This document shows positions 8,549 through 17,847 of a stretch of DNA of 64,000 nucleotides, one piece after another (position 1 is the stretch's first letter; each line of letters opens with the position of its first letter). Below the pieces are notes generated by a model. That model was given only the letters and a program-made list of their open reading frames with translations, was not told the origin of the DNA and ran no database searches. This stretch comes from Lysobacter capsici (GTDB lineage Bacteria > Pseudomonadota > Gammaproteobacteria > Xanthomonadales > Xanthomonadaceae), in the NCBI RefSeq assembly GCF_018732085.1, contig NZ_CP076103.1, positions 868,001-932,000 of the forward strand, read 5' to 3'. A program made the translations under genes and the position numbers.

Positions 8549-8819
8549 TGGCGAATCTCCTGTTCCATTGTTTGGAAACTGCATTCGATTTGACGGGTGC
8601 ACACGGACCGTGCCGATTGGGGTTCGTGGTCGTCATATCCAGAAACGAATGCGAGGGCCACTCCCCTACCGTCGCCAAGCATCGTCGTCACGCTTGCGTC
8701 TCGATGTGATCGCGTGGGCAACTTCGAACAGATCGCGAACGAAGCACTGTCGATGAAAGCCATCGTCGCAGCCATCCGCGCGCCGCGATGCGACAAGACG
8801 TTCTTTTTACGTACGACAC

Positions 8820-8859
8820 AACGCACAACGCCACGGCCGGAGCCGTGGCGTTGTGCGTT
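8820..8859. terminator. Long perfect hairpin downstream of the SDR gene
   Basis: The gap 8549-8910 between the GH18 and SDR genes contains one striking element. A 16-bp perfect stem CGCACAACGCCACGGC (8822-8837) and its complement (8842-8857) close a CGGA loop, with A/T flanks extending the stem by two pairs. It probably terminates the SDR transcript, which ends at 8911 on the minus strand. The rest of the gap presumably holds the GH18 promoter, but I see no convincing -35/-10 pair. Confidence 0.65.
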
Positions 8860-8910
8860 TGCTTCGATCATTCGCCGCGTTCGCGGCGACGCGTCGTCGT
8901 TCGCCCGGGC

Positions 8911-9660
8911 TCAGCGCGTACCGCCGCCGGCCAGCAACTGCTCGCCGGTCAGCCAGTACGAATCGTCCGAGGCCAGGAACACCGCGATCGAGGCGATGTC
9001 GTCGGGCTGGCCGATGCGGCCCAGCGGCGTCTGCGAGACCGCCCAGGCCTGGAAATCCGAACCGATGAAGCCGGCCGAGTGGGTGCCTTCGGTTTCGATC
9101 ATGCCGGGGTTGAGCGAGTTGACCCGGATCTTGCGCGGGCCGAGTTCGCGCGACAGCACGCCGGTGATCGCGTCGACCGCGCCCTTGGTGCCGGTGTAGA
9201 CCGCGCTGTCGGGCGGGGTGATGCGGCTGACCACCGAACCGATGTTGATGATGCTGGCGCCTTCGCCCAGATGCTTGGACGCGGCCTGGGTGGTCAGCAA
9301 CAGGCCGAGCACGTTGACGTTGAACTGCTGGTGGAAGTGTTCTTCGGTGATCTCGGCCAGCGGGCCGAACGCGTAGACGCCGGAGTTGTTGACCAGCACG
9401 TCGAGGCGGCCGAACTGCTTGACCGTGGCGTCGACGATGGCCTGGGCGTCGGCGCTCTTGGACACGTCGCCCTGGACCGCGACGGCCTTGCCGCCGGCCG
9501 CTTCGATGGCCGCGACCACCGCGTCGGCGCCGGCCTTGCTGCTGGCGTAGTTCACCGCGACCGACGCGCCCTGCGCGGCGAGCGCCTTGGCGATGGCCGC
9601 GCCGATGCCCTTGGATGCGCCGGTGACCAGCGCGACTTTGCCTGCGAGTTTGTTGCTCAT
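8911..9660 (-). CDS. SDR family oxidoreductase (glucose-1-dehydrogenase-like)
   Basis: This classical short-chain dehydrogenase/reductase (249 aa) uses NAD(P)H on an unknown carbonyl or alcohol. The Rossmann motif GASKGIG sits at residues 14-20, VNNSG replaces the usual NNAG, and the catalytic Ser and YxxxK are in the region NIGSVVSRITPPDSAVYTGTK. The segment LNPGMIETEG follows. It is divergent from an ArsR-type regulator across a 103-bp region holding an inverted repeat that overlaps the likely promoter, so it is probably repressed by that neighbour. The substrate is unknown; similar enzymes are often annotated glucose dehydrogenases without proof. Confidence 0.9.
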   Translation of the reverse strand: MSNKLAGKVALVTGASKGIGAAIAKALAAQGASVAVNYASSKAGADAVVAAIEAAGGKAVAVQGDVSKSADAQAIVDATVKQFGRLDVLVNNSGVYAFGPLAEITEEHFHQQFNVNVLGLLLTTQAASKHLGEGASIINIGSVVSRITPPDSAVYTGTKGAVDAITGVLSRELGPRKIRVNSLNPGMIETEGTHSAGFIGSDFQAWAVSQTPLGRIGQPDDIASIAVFLASDDSYWLTGEQLLAGGGTR

Positions 9661-9707
9661 GATCGATGAAGTCCTGTTTTGGGGGATGAAGCGGAGGTTA
9701 ATTCCAG

Positions 9708-9728
9708 TAGTTCAGAACATATGAACTA
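9708..9728. promoter_or_regulatory. Probable operator, TAGTTCA-N7-TGAACTA
   Basis: A perfect 7-bp inverted repeat (TAGTTCA, 7-base spacer, TGAACTA) lies between the divergent SDR and ArsR-type genes. A further AGTTC unit follows at about 9730 (minus-strand reading). The local sequence is much more A+T rich than its surroundings, consistent with overlapping promoters. Binding by the adjacent ArsR-type protein is inferred from position. Confidence 0.6.
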
Positions 9729-9763
9729 TGGAACTTGAAGTCAAGGGCCTTTAAGATGGCCGC

Positions 9764-10147
9764 ATGAAACCCCTGGTGCATCCAGCGATCGAGGACATCA
9801 CCGTGGAGGGCATCCTCCATGCGCTGTCGGACCCCGTGCGCGCGGCGATCTACGCGCAGATGGCCGGCGCGGCCTGCGCGATGAACTGTTCCAATTTCCT
9901 CCAGGTCAGCGACCGCAGCATTCCCAAGTCGACCCTGTCGCTGCATTTCCGCGCGCTGCGCGAGGCCGGGCTGATCCGCAGCGAGCGGCGCGGGGTGGAA
10001 ATGCACAACACCACCCGCTGCGCGGACGTCGAGCAGCGTTTCCCGGGGTTGATCGGCGCGATCCTGTCGGCGCACGGCGCGCAGGCGGTCGAGCGCGCGA
10101 AGCTCGCCAAGCGCAAGGCTGCCGCGGCCAAGTCCAGATCGGTTTGA
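9764..10147 (+). CDS. ArsR-type winged-helix transcriptional regulator
   Basis: This 127-aa protein has the ArsR/SmtB winged-helix layout. Its opening helix ILHALSDPVRAAIYAQM is the family signature, the recognition helix region is STLSLHFRALREAGLI, and the wing is SERRGVEMHNTTRC. Cysteines near residues 39 and 43 (ACAMNC) and 86 could sense metal or redox state, but the usual ELCVC metal site is absent. A lysine- and alanine-rich tail ends the protein. It probably represses the divergent SDR gene through the inverted repeat in the shared promoter region. The inducer is unknown. Confidence 0.85.
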   Translation: MKPLVHPAIEDITVEGILHALSDPVRAAIYAQMAGAACAMNCSNFLQVSDRSIPKSTLSLHFRALREAGLIRSERRGVEMHNTTRCADVEQRFPGLIGAILSAHGAQAVERAKLAKRKAAAAKSRSV

Positions 10148-10297
10148 GCCTGGTTACCCGCAGCGTTCGCGCTTGAACGCTGCGCACCTGAAAAAAGCCT
10201 CACCGACGAGTGCATGCAGGCGATGATCCGCGTCGCTCGCGGCGGCGTCTATCCGGATCGTGCGCAGCGGCGAATCACGCAACGCGGACGGCCCGAC

Positions 10298-11602
10298 TCA
10301 GTCGGGCAACACCATCGACACGCACAGGCCGCCGCCTTCGCGATTCAACAGCGCGATGCGGCCGCCGTGGGCCTCGGCGATCTCGCGCGCGAGCGCCAGG
10401 CCCAGGCCGGTGCCGTTGCGCTTGGTCGAGTAGAACGGCAGCAGCGCGTTGGACAGCACCGAGTCGTTCATGCCGGTGCCGCGGTCGAGGATGTCGATGC
10501 GCCAGGCGTCCTGCACCCGGCGCAGCTGCAGGCGTACTTCCTCGGGCGCCGAGCCCGACTCGTGCGCGTTCTTGAGCAGGTTGATCAGGCATTGCTCGAG
10601 CTGGGCCACGTCGACGCGCGCGATCGCGTCGCCCTGGATGCCGTCGAAGGCGAAGTCGACCTGGCTGCGCAGTTGCTCCACGAAGCGCGACCATTCGATC
10701 GGCTCCAGCCGCGGCGCCGGCAGTTTGGCGAAACGCGCGTAATCGCGGATGAACCCTTCCAGATGGCGCGCGCGGTCTTCGATGGTGGCCAGCGCGGTCG
10801 GCAGGCGATCGTACTGGCCGCGACGCAGCAACTCGGCGCCGGAGTGCGCAAGCGAGGCGATCGGCGCCAGCGAGTTGTTGAGTTCGTGGCTGATGACCCG
10901 GATCACTTTCTTCCAGGTCTGCACTTCCTGCCGGCGCAGCTCGGCGGTGAGCTGGCGCAGCAGCACCAGTTCGTGGGCGCGGCCGTTGAGGCGGAACACC
11001 CGGCGCGAGAGGTGATAGATCTCCTCGTTTTCGATATCGCCGACGGTGAACATGCCGTCGCCGCCGCGATCGAAGGCTTCCTGCATCGGCACCGGCGCGC
11101 GCGCGAGCAGGGCGGCGAAATCCTGGCCTTCCAGGCGCTTGCCTTCGCCCAGGGCTTTGCGCGCGGCGAGGTTGCCGTGGATGATCCGGCGCGAGGGATC
11201 GACCAGCAGCATCGCCACCGGCGTGTTCTGGACCATGGTGTCGAGCAGCAGTTCGCGCTGGACCAGGCTCAGGCGCTGCTCGCGCAAGGTGTCGCCCAGG
11301 CGGTTGTGGCTGGCGACCAGTTCGCCCAGGTCGCCCTTGCCGTCCCAGTGGAAGCTGATCGAGTAATCGCCGTCGCGGTAGCTGGCGACCGAGCCGGCGA
11401 GGGCGCGGAACAAAGAATTCATCGGCGCGAACGCGCGCCGCACGTGATAGACCAGCAACGGCGCCAGCACCGCGAGCACGATCGCCAGCACCAGCCAGCG
11501 ATTGCCGATCCACTGCGACAGCCACAGCGTCGCCGCGGCGCCGACCGCGAGGTACACCAGCGCGATCGCGCTGAACACCAGACTCAATGGGGGACGGCGC
11601 AT
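10298..11602 (-). CDS. Sensor histidine kinase, NtrY-like
   Basis: This inner-membrane sensor kinase (434 aa) is paired with the sigma-54 response regulator immediately upstream. Two membrane helices lie in the first 55 residues with almost no periplasmic loop, followed by a HAMP-like linker and a PAS domain (about 120-220). The dimerisation/phosphoacceptor helix reads VISHELNNSLAPI (His near residue 241). The ATPase domain has the N box INLLKNAHES, the G1 box DRGTGM and the G2 box GTGLGLALAREI. I chose the ATG at 11602 because GAGGA stands 7 bases before it; ATGs at 11608 and 11641 are possible. The short periplasmic part suggests it senses a membrane or cytoplasmic signal. Confidence 0.93.
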   Translation of the reverse strand: MRRPPLSLVFSAIALVYLAVGAAATLWLSQWIGNRWLVLAIVLAVLAPLLVYHVRRAFAPMNSLFRALAGSVASYRDGDYSISFHWDGKGDLGELVASHNRLGDTLREQRLSLVQRELLLDTMVQNTPVAMLLVDPSRRIIHGNLAARKALGEGKRLEGQDFAALLARAPVPMQEAFDRGGDGMFTVGDIENEEIYHLSRRVFRLNGRAHELVLLRQLTAELRRQEVQTWKKVIRVISHELNNSLAPIASLAHSGAELLRRGQYDRLPTALATIEDRARHLEGFIRDYARFAKLPAPRLEPIEWSRFVEQLRSQVDFAFDGIQGDAIARVDVAQLEQCLINLLKNAHESGSAPEEVRLQLRRVQDAWRIDILDRGTGMNDSVLSNALLPFYSTKRNGTGLGLALAREIAEAHGGRIALLNREGGGLCVSMVLPD

Positions 11603-11612
11603 GCTCATGTCC

Positions 11613-12971
11613 TCAGTCGCGCTTGATGCCGAGTCTTTCAAGACGTCGGTACAGCGCCTGACGTGACAGGCCCAGTTCGCTCGCGGCCTGGGCCAGGACG
11701 CCGCCGGCGCGTTCCAGCGCGGCTTCGATGGTGGCGCGGTCGAGTTCGTCGCCGCCGATCGCGATCGCCGGCTGCGCGGCGGCCGCGGGCAGGCCGAGGT
11801 CGGTCACGCCGATGCTGTCGCCGCGCGCCAGCAGGGCCGCGCGCTGCAGGGTGTTGCGCAGTTCGCGCACGTTGCCGGGCCAGGCGTGCTGCAACAGCGC
11901 GCGCTCGGCGTCCTCGCTCAGGCGCTTGCCGGCGGCGAGCGGATTGTCCTGGAGGAAATGCCGGGCCAGCGGCAGCACGTCGTCGCGGCGCTCGGCCAGC
12001 GGCGGGATGTCGATCTGGATGGTGTTGAGCCGGTAGTACAAATCCTCGCGGAAACGGCCGTCGCGGATCATCGCCGGCAGATCGGCGTTGGTCGCGCTGA
12101 TCACCCGCACCTTGACCTGGCGTTCGCGGTTCGAGCCCAGGCGTTCGAAGCGTCCGGTTTCCAGCACCCGCAGCAGCTTCATCTGTCCGGTCGGCGGCAG
12201 GTTGCCGATTTCGTCGAGAAACAAGGTGCCGCCGTCGGCGGCTTCGAACTTGCCCTCGCGCATCTTGTTGGCGCCGGTGTAGGCGCCGGCGTCGGCGCCG
12301 AACAACTCGGCTTCGATCAACTCCGTCGGCAGCGCGCCGCAGTTCAAGGTCACGAACGGGCCGGACTTGACCGAAGAGTTGGCTTGCACGATCTCGGCGA
12401 TCTTTTCCTTGCCGGCGCCGTTGGGGCCGGTGATCAGCACCGGCACGTCTGCGCGGGCGACGTGGCCGGCCAGTTCGACCACGCGCGCGAGTTGTTCGGA
12501 ACCGAACACCAGCCCGCGCAGGTCGTAACGCGCTTCCAGGTCGCGATGCAGCTTGCGGCGTTGCTCGTGCAGGCGCGAGACCTCCCGCGTGCTCGCGCCC
12601 AGTTCGAGCAGGTTCTCGACGCTGGCCAGCAGTTTCTGATCGTCCCAGGGCTTGGCCAGGTAATCGGCGGCGCCGGCCTTGGCCAGGTCGACGGCGATGT
12701 CCAGGTGGGTCCACGCGGTCAGCAGGATGATCGGCAGGTCCGGGTGGCGCGCGCGGATCGCGCGGAACAGCGCCACGCCTTCTTCGCCGGAGGTGGTGTC
12801 GGCGGTGAAGTTCATGTCCTGCAGGACCAGGCCGATGTCTTCGCGCGCCAGCGTGTCCAGTCCGGCTTCGGGCGACTGCACGGCGATCACCTGGATCTCG
12901 CGCAAGCCGAACAGCAGGTCCAGCGCGGTGCCGACCGCCGGGTTGTCGTCGATGACCAGGACCGTGCGCAT
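11613..12971 (-). CDS. Sigma-54-dependent response regulator, NtrC family
   Basis: This 452-aa enhancer-binding protein has three domains. The receiver (about 1-120) shows VIDDNP, the phosphoacceptor Asp in LQDMNF and the switch lysine in YLAKPW. The AAA+ sigma-54 activation domain has the P-loop GPNGAGKE, the sigma-54 contact loop GAYTGA (usual GAFTGA), the Walker B strand GGTLFLDEIG and REDLYYRLN. A Fis-type helix-turn-helix (SELGLSRQALYRRL) ends the protein. The start ATG is preceded by GGAA; upstream codons in frame are not family-like. It is cotranscribed with the kinase. Its likely target is the HlyD-ABC operon, which has a sigma-54 promoter. Confidence 0.94.
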   Translation of the reverse strand: MRTVLVIDDNPAVGTALDLLFGLREIQVIAVQSPEAGLDTLAREDIGLVLQDMNFTADTTSGEEGVALFRAIRARHPDLPIILLTAWTHLDIAVDLAKAGAADYLAKPWDDQKLLASVENLLELGASTREVSRLHEQRRKLHRDLEARYDLRGLVFGSEQLARVVELAGHVARADVPVLITGPNGAGKEKIAEIVQANSSVKSGPFVTLNCGALPTELIEAELFGADAGAYTGANKMREGKFEAADGGTLFLDEIGNLPPTGQMKLLRVLETGRFERLGSNRERQVKVRVISATNADLPAMIRDGRFREDLYYRLNTIQIDIPPLAERRDDVLPLARHFLQDNPLAAGKRLSEDAERALLQHAWPGNVRELRNTLQRAALLARGDSIGVTDLGLPAAAAQPAIAIGGDELDRATIEAALERAGGVLAQAASELGLSRQALYRRLERLGIKRD

Positions 12972-13110
12972 CTGGGTTCCGTGTGGAGTGGCCGCAGTGA
13001 CGGCGGCCGAGTGCGGTGAGTATGCCAGCGGGGGCAGGGGGCGGTGAATTGCGCGTGGATCGCGCACTGCGTGGTGTGTGGCGTGTTTGCTGGGGTTGCG
13101 CGGCTTGCGG

Positions 13111-13150
13111 CCCTCACCCCGGCCCTCTCCCGCGGGGCGGGAGAGGGAGC
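13111..13150. repeat. CCCTCACCCC...CCCTCTCCCGC palindromic repeat
   Basis: A repeat opens with CCCTCACCCCGGCCCTCTCC and contains a perfect hairpin CCCTCTCCCGC / GCGGGAGAGGG. It is located between the response-regulator promoter region and the DUF885 gene. A longer relative occurs at 45798-45967. Confidence 0.75.
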
Positions 13151-13172
13151 TAAGCGCGGTTTCGTGTTGCGA

Positions 13173-15071
13173 TTATTTTTTGCTGTCGGCCTGCGCCGGC
13201 ACCGAGGCGATCCAGCGATCGATGCGCAGCTCCAGTTCGTTCAAGGGCAATGCGCCGCCGCCGAGGACCTGGTCGTGGAACGCGCGGATGTCGAACTGTT
13301 TGCCGAGTCTGGCTTCGGCGCGCGCGCGCAGTTCGCGGATCTTCAACTGCCCCATCTTGTAGGCCAGCGCCTGTCCGGGCCAGGCGATGTAGCGATCGGC
13401 TTCGGACTGGATGTTGGGTTCTTCCATGTCGGAGTGATCGCGCATCCACTGCACCATCTGCTCGCGGCTCCAGCGCTTGTGATGCACGCCGGTGTCGAGC
13501 ACCAGGCGGTTGGCGCGAATCAGTTCCTCGGACAGGCGGCCGAAATCGCTGTACGGGTCCTGGTAGAAACCGATCTCCTTGCCGAGTTCTTCCGAATACA
13601 GGCCCCAGCCTTCCATGAAGGCGGTCTGGCCGGTCAGGGTGCGGAATTTCGGCAGCGCCGGCAGGTCGCGCGCGATCGACAATTGCAGATGATGGCCGGG
13701 CACGCCTTCGTGATAGGCGACCGCTTCGATCCGGGTCAGCAGGCGCTTTTCCGGCTCGCCGGTGTTGACCGTGATCAGGCCCGGGCGCTTGCCGTCCGGC
13801 GTGCCGGGCATGTACTGCGCGGCCGAGGCTTCCTTCTCGCGCCACGCCTCGACCGACTGCACCTGCACCTTGGTGGTCGGCAGCTTGCCGAACAGTTCGG
13901 GCAGGCGCTTGTCCATCTGCGCCAGATAGTCGCGGTACAACTGCAGGATCTGCTCGCGCGAGCTGGCGTGGCGTTTGGGATCGGCGGCGACCGCGCTGCG
14001 CATGGTCTTGAGGTCGGCGTAGCCCAGGCGCTTGGCGATTTCGGTCTGGGCCTTTTCGATCCGCGCCACTTCGCTCAGGCCGAGCTGGTGGATCTGCTCG
14101 GGCGGCACGTCCAGCGAGGTGAACTGTTCGATCGAGAACCGGTACAGCGCCTCGCCGTTGGGCACCGCCCACACGCCGTATTCCTTGCGGCCCTTGGGCG
14201 CGTACTCCTTGCTGACGAACTCGGCCAGGCGGCGATAGGCCGGGCGCACTTCGTCGTTGACCGCGGCGAGGATCTGCTTGCGCAGGCGCTCGCGTTCGGC
14301 CGCCGGCACGCTGTCGGGGAACTTCTTCAGCGAGCCGGCGAACACGTTGTCCTCGCCGGCGCTGTCGGCGATGCCGTTGCATTGCGCGGCGACCTTCTCC
14401 AGCAGGTACGAGGGCTGCATCAGCCCGTCCTTGGCGCCCTGGCGGGCGACTTGCGTGACCTGCTCCAGGATGCGCGGGATCTCGTGCAGGCGCTTGAGGT
14501 AATCGTCGTACTGCTGGGTGTCGTTGAACGGGAACGACTTGACCATGATGGTCAGGAACAGATGCGTGCCGTTGAACTGGTCCAGCGGCATTTCATGGAA
14601 CTTGAGCGCATAGCCGCGCAGATCGTCCTCGAGCCACAGCAGCATCAGCCGGTGGTTGAGCAGGTCGCTTTCAGGAAAGCCGCGGGTGTCGACCGCCTTG
14701 AAGCGGGCGAGCAATTCCTTCGTATCGCGGTTGTGTTTGGCCGCGCCGGCCAGCGAGAAATCGCCCCAGGCGGCGTTGTAGCGGTAGTCGCCGAAGAAGC
14801 TGGCCTGTTCGGGCTGCTCGCGCATCAGGCTTTCCCACTGCTCGTCGATCAGCGCGTTGAAGGCTTTCAGGCGCGCGGCGACATCACTGGCCTGCGCGGC
14901 GTCAGCGATGGTGGCGTCTGCGTCTGCGTCTGCGTCTGCGGTCGCGGTGGCGGGCGCGGCCTGCGCGGCCGACAGCAGCGTGGCGCCGAACAGCGCGGCG
15001 GACAGGACGGTCGACAATGCCGTGCGCGACAGCGAACGGCGCTCAACGCGGTGGGCGGACGAAGGGCTCAT
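13173..15071 (-). CDS. DUF885 family exported putative metallopeptidase
   Basis: This predicted periplasmic protein (632 aa) belongs to the DUF885 family, which resembles zinc peptidases. The N terminus has basic residues then TALSTVLSAALFGATLLSAA, a Sec signal peptide. The mature protein opens with a run of Ala-Asp dipeptides. The metal-binding motif is AVAYHEGVPGHHLQ (residues about 461-474). The typical GWGLYSEEL and the Q-A-L-A-Y-K-M-G segment follow in order. Start: the ATG at 15071 has GGAG 8 bases upstream. It lies between the two-component genes and the ABC operon on the same strand, but both gaps exceed 190 bases, so cotranscription is uncertain. Confidence 0.88.
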   Translation of the reverse strand: MSPSSAHRVERRSLSRTALSTVLSAALFGATLLSAAQAAPATATADADADADATIADAAQASDVAARLKAFNALIDEQWESLMREQPEQASFFGDYRYNAAWGDFSLAGAAKHNRDTKELLARFKAVDTRGFPESDLLNHRLMLLWLEDDLRGYALKFHEMPLDQFNGTHLFLTIMVKSFPFNDTQQYDDYLKRLHEIPRILEQVTQVARQGAKDGLMQPSYLLEKVAAQCNGIADSAGEDNVFAGSLKKFPDSVPAAERERLRKQILAAVNDEVRPAYRRLAEFVSKEYAPKGRKEYGVWAVPNGEALYRFSIEQFTSLDVPPEQIHQLGLSEVARIEKAQTEIAKRLGYADLKTMRSAVAADPKRHASSREQILQLYRDYLAQMDKRLPELFGKLPTTKVQVQSVEAWREKEASAAQYMPGTPDGKRPGLITVNTGEPEKRLLTRIEAVAYHEGVPGHHLQLSIARDLPALPKFRTLTGQTAFMEGWGLYSEELGKEIGFYQDPYSDFGRLSEELIRANRLVLDTGVHHKRWSREQMVQWMRDHSDMEEPNIQSEADRYIAWPGQALAYKMGQLKIRELRARAEARLGKQFDIRAFHDQVLGGGALPLNELELRIDRWIASVPAQADSKK

Positions 15072-15270
15072 GAAGGGGCTCCGTGTGGCGTTTGGGGGCA
15101 AAACGAGGGCGTGTTGCCCCGATCCCGTCCGGCGCGAAGCCGGACGGGGCATAAGGTCATGGATACGGCGAGCGCGGCATCGGTGGCGCAGCTTGCCTGA
15201 GTCACCCCTCGCGGGCTGCTGACATTTGCGAGCCGCGAGAGGTGACGTTAGTAACGCGCGAAGCGGAGAT

Positions 15271-16497
15271 TCAGGCCGATCGCGTCGCCAGCGCCGGCGG
15301 CACCATCGCCGCGCGCTTGGCCGGGCCGTACACCGCGATCTGGCCCAGCGCCCACAGGCACAGCGCGCCCAAGGGCAGATACAGCGCGGGCAGGCGCGGC
15401 AACTCGTAGTACTTCATCAAGGCCAGATTGATCGCGAACGCCATCGCCATGCCGAGCACGATGCCGATGCTGGTCAGCAGGAAGTTCTCGGTCTGGAAGT
15501 AACGCAGGATCTGGCCGCGGGTCGCGCCCAGCGCGCGGCGCACGCCGATCTGGCGGGTGCGTTGCTGGACCCAGAAACTGGCCAGGCCGATGATGCCGAG
15601 CGCGGTGACGATCAACAGGGCGATGCACACCGCGCTGAGCAGCCAGATCATCGAGCGATCGGTCTGGTAGAACTTGTCGGCCATGTCCTCGACCCGCGCG
15701 TTCCTCGCGCTGAGGATGCGCACCGGCCCGTTCTTGACCAGCGCCTCGCCGGCGCTCTTGAGCACCTGATCGCGCTGCGCGGGGTCCACTCGCAGCAGAT
15801 AGATGCCGGCGTCGTAGCCCATCTCGATCGGGAAGATCACCGAGAAATCGCCCATACCCGGCTTGATCCAGTCGTTGGGACGCAGCAGGTGTTCGACCAC
15901 GCCGACCACGCGGGTGGGTTCATCGCCCCAGGAATAGAACACCTTGCCGACCGGGTCCTGGCCGGGGTAGAGCTTGTCGGCCAGGGCGCGGGTGATGATC
16001 GCCGACGGCACCGCGACGTTCGCGCCGGGCTCGCGCAACTTGGCGTAACTGATCATCTCGTCGGCATTGAAGTCGCGACCGGCGACCAGCTTCAGCCCCA
16101 GGGTCTTCACGAATTGCGCATCGCCCAGGTAGGTGGACACGCTGGCGCTCGCGATCTTCTGGTCCGAGGTGAGGTTGACGCCGCTGTTCCAGGACGAATC
16201 GCCGTAACGCACCTGGTTGGCGATGCTCACCGACTTGACCCCCGGCAGCGAACGCAGCAACGCGAGGTCCGAACGGGTCAGCGCTTCGTTGTCGCCTTGT
16301 TCGTTGATGCCGCGCACTCCCACGCGCAGCAGTTCGTTCTCGACCATGCCGCTGGGGCTGTTCATGCGCGCGATGCGGCTCTGGATCAGGAACACGGCGT
16401 TGCAGATGATCGCGCAGGTCAGCGCGACTTCGAACACGATCAGGGCGGCGGCGGTCTTGTGCCGGCGCAACGTGGTCAGGATGGGGCGGATGTCCAT
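15271..16497 (-). CDS. ABC transporter permease, MacB/FtsX type (second of pair)
   Basis: This inner-membrane permease (408 aa) is of the mechanotransmitting MacB/FtsX type. There is one membrane span near the N terminus, a periplasmic MacB-like domain (about 45-270), and three spans at the C terminus. The cytoplasmic loop QQRTRQIGVRRALGATRGQI is the conserved FtsX-domain segment. It starts 8 bases after the stop of the other permease, with GAGG as ribosome site. It probably forms a heterodimer with the preceding gene and uses the operon ATPase and the HlyD-type subunit. Such systems move peptides, macrolides or lipoproteins; the cargo here is unknown. Confidence 0.9.
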   Translation of the reverse strand: MDIRPILTTLRRHKTAAALIVFEVALTCAIICNAVFLIQSRIARMNSPSGMVENELLRVGVRGINEQGDNEALTRSDLALLRSLPGVKSVSIANQVRYGDSSWNSGVNLTSDQKIASASVSTYLGDAQFVKTLGLKLVAGRDFNADEMISYAKLREPGANVAVPSAIITRALADKLYPGQDPVGKVFYSWGDEPTRVVGVVEHLLRPNDWIKPGMGDFSVIFPIEMGYDAGIYLLRVDPAQRDQVLKSAGEALVKNGPVRILSARNARVEDMADKFYQTDRSMIWLLSAVCIALLIVTALGIIGLASFWVQQRTRQIGVRRALGATRGQILRYFQTENFLLTSIGIVLGMAMAFAINLALMKYYELPRLPALYLPLGALCLWALGQIAVYGPAKRAAMVPPALATRSA

Positions 16498-16505
16498 GCG
16501 TGGCC

Positions 16506-17837
16506 TCACTGGCTCTTGAGCTGGATGGCGGGCGTGACCTGACAGGCACGCCAGGCGGGCAATAGCCCGGCCAGTACGCTGGCGACGACGGCCAGGGCGA
16601 AGGTGGTCAACAGCATGGTCGGGTCCAATCGGGCCAGCGCGGCGTAACTGACCGGCTGTTGCCGCACCGCCCACAGGCCGAGTTGGGCGAGCACGAGGCC
16701 GAGCAGGCCGCCGGCCAGGCCGATCGTGCCGGCCTCGACCAGGCACTGGGCGAAGATCGCGCCGCGGGTCGCGCCGAGCGCGCGGCGCACGCCGATTTCG
16801 CCGGAGCGGCGCAGGAACTTGGCCAGCAGCAGGCCGACCGTGTTGAGCAGGCACACCAGCAGGAAGCCGAACGCCAGCCACACCTGCAGGCGCACGTCGC
16901 CGGGCACCGCGCGCTTGAAGTCCAGCCACTGCATCACGTTGTCGAGCTTGGGCGCGGTCGGACGTTCGAAGCGGCCGGCGGCGCGCTGCTGGGCGCTGTA
17001 GTTCTCCAGATATTGCTTGTACGCGGCGACCTTTTCCGGCGTGCCCAGTTCGACCCAGTACTGCAGCCAGGCGCACTTGGCGTTGACGCTGCGGTTGCCT
17101 TCCTTGTCGAGGTTGTTGTCGCCCCAGCAATCGATGTTGCCTTGCGGGTTCATGCGCACATCGCGCGAGGCGGTGAACGGCACGAACACTTCCTCCGGTT
17201 CGCCGAAGCCGCGTTCGCCCGAGGTCAGATCGTAGAAACTGGGCTGCGGATGCCACTCGTCGATCACCCCGACCACGCGGAATTCGGCCCGGTCCAGCCA
17301 GATCGACTTGCCGACGCTGTTGCCGCCGCCGAACAGGCGGTCGTTGAGCTTGGTGCCGATCACCGCCACCCGCGCGCGGCGTTCGTCGTCCTCGCGGCTC
17401 CAGGCGGCGCCGTACTTGAACGGCACCTGGAACATCGGGAAGAAATCGGCCGAGGTCAGGCGCGAGTCCTGGCGGAACGGCGGCAGGTTGTCGCGGCGCG
17501 GCTCGATCGCGATGTTGCCCGAGGACATCATCGCCTGGCGGTCGCCGCGCGCTTCGCGCAACAGCGTTTCGGCGTCCAGGCGGCTCATGTCGTCCTGCGG
17601 TTCGTCGCCGGGGGTGTAATTGTTCATCGCGCGCGCGTCCAGGCGCGGGTGAAACACTTGATGGCTCTTGCCCGGCAGCGGATCGCCGGAGAGCACGTAG
17701 AACACGGTCAGGGTGGTCATCGCCGCGCCGATGCCGAGCGCGATGGCGAGCACCATCAGCGCGGTCAGCACGGTGTTGCGCTTGAAGCTGCGCAAGGCGA
17801 GCTGCAAGTAATAAGCGAACTGGCTGTTGCCGGACAT
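16506..17837 (-). CDS. ABC transporter permease, MacB/FtsX type (first of pair)
   Basis: This permease of 443 aa is paralogous in layout to the next gene. It has an N-terminal span (VLTALMVLAIALGIGAAMTT), a large periplasmic domain with a tryptophan- and proline-rich core, and three C-terminal spans with the loop SGEIGVRRALGATRGAI. The chosen start (MSGNSQFAYYLQ) has GAGG nine bases upstream and lies 10 bases after the ATPase stop. The compact spacing shows a single operon. The two permeases differ considerably, indicating an obligate heterodimer instead of a recent duplication. Confidence 0.9.
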   Translation of the reverse strand: MSGNSQFAYYLQLALRSFKRNTVLTALMVLAIALGIGAAMTTLTVFYVLSGDPLPGKSHQVFHPRLDARAMNNYTPGDEPQDDMSRLDAETLLREARGDRQAMMSSGNIAIEPRRDNLPPFRQDSRLTSADFFPMFQVPFKYGAAWSREDDERRARVAVIGTKLNDRLFGGGNSVGKSIWLDRAEFRVVGVIDEWHPQPSFYDLTSGERGFGEPEEVFVPFTASRDVRMNPQGNIDCWGDNNLDKEGNRSVNAKCAWLQYWVELGTPEKVAAYKQYLENYSAQQRAAGRFERPTAPKLDNVMQWLDFKRAVPGDVRLQVWLAFGFLLVCLLNTVGLLLAKFLRRSGEIGVRRALGATRGAIFAQCLVEAGTIGLAGGLLGLVLAQLGLWAVRQQPVSYAALARLDPTMLLTTFALAVVASVLAGLLPAWRACQVTPAIQLKSQ

Positions 17838-17847
17838 GCTCGCGACC

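Noticed and set aside
13044..15200. Plus-strand frame of 718 codons opposite the DUF885 gene with a Cys-Val dipeptide run
   Set aside because: It is the complement of the DUF885 coding sequence. The Cys-Val run is the antisense of the Ala-Asp microsatellite.
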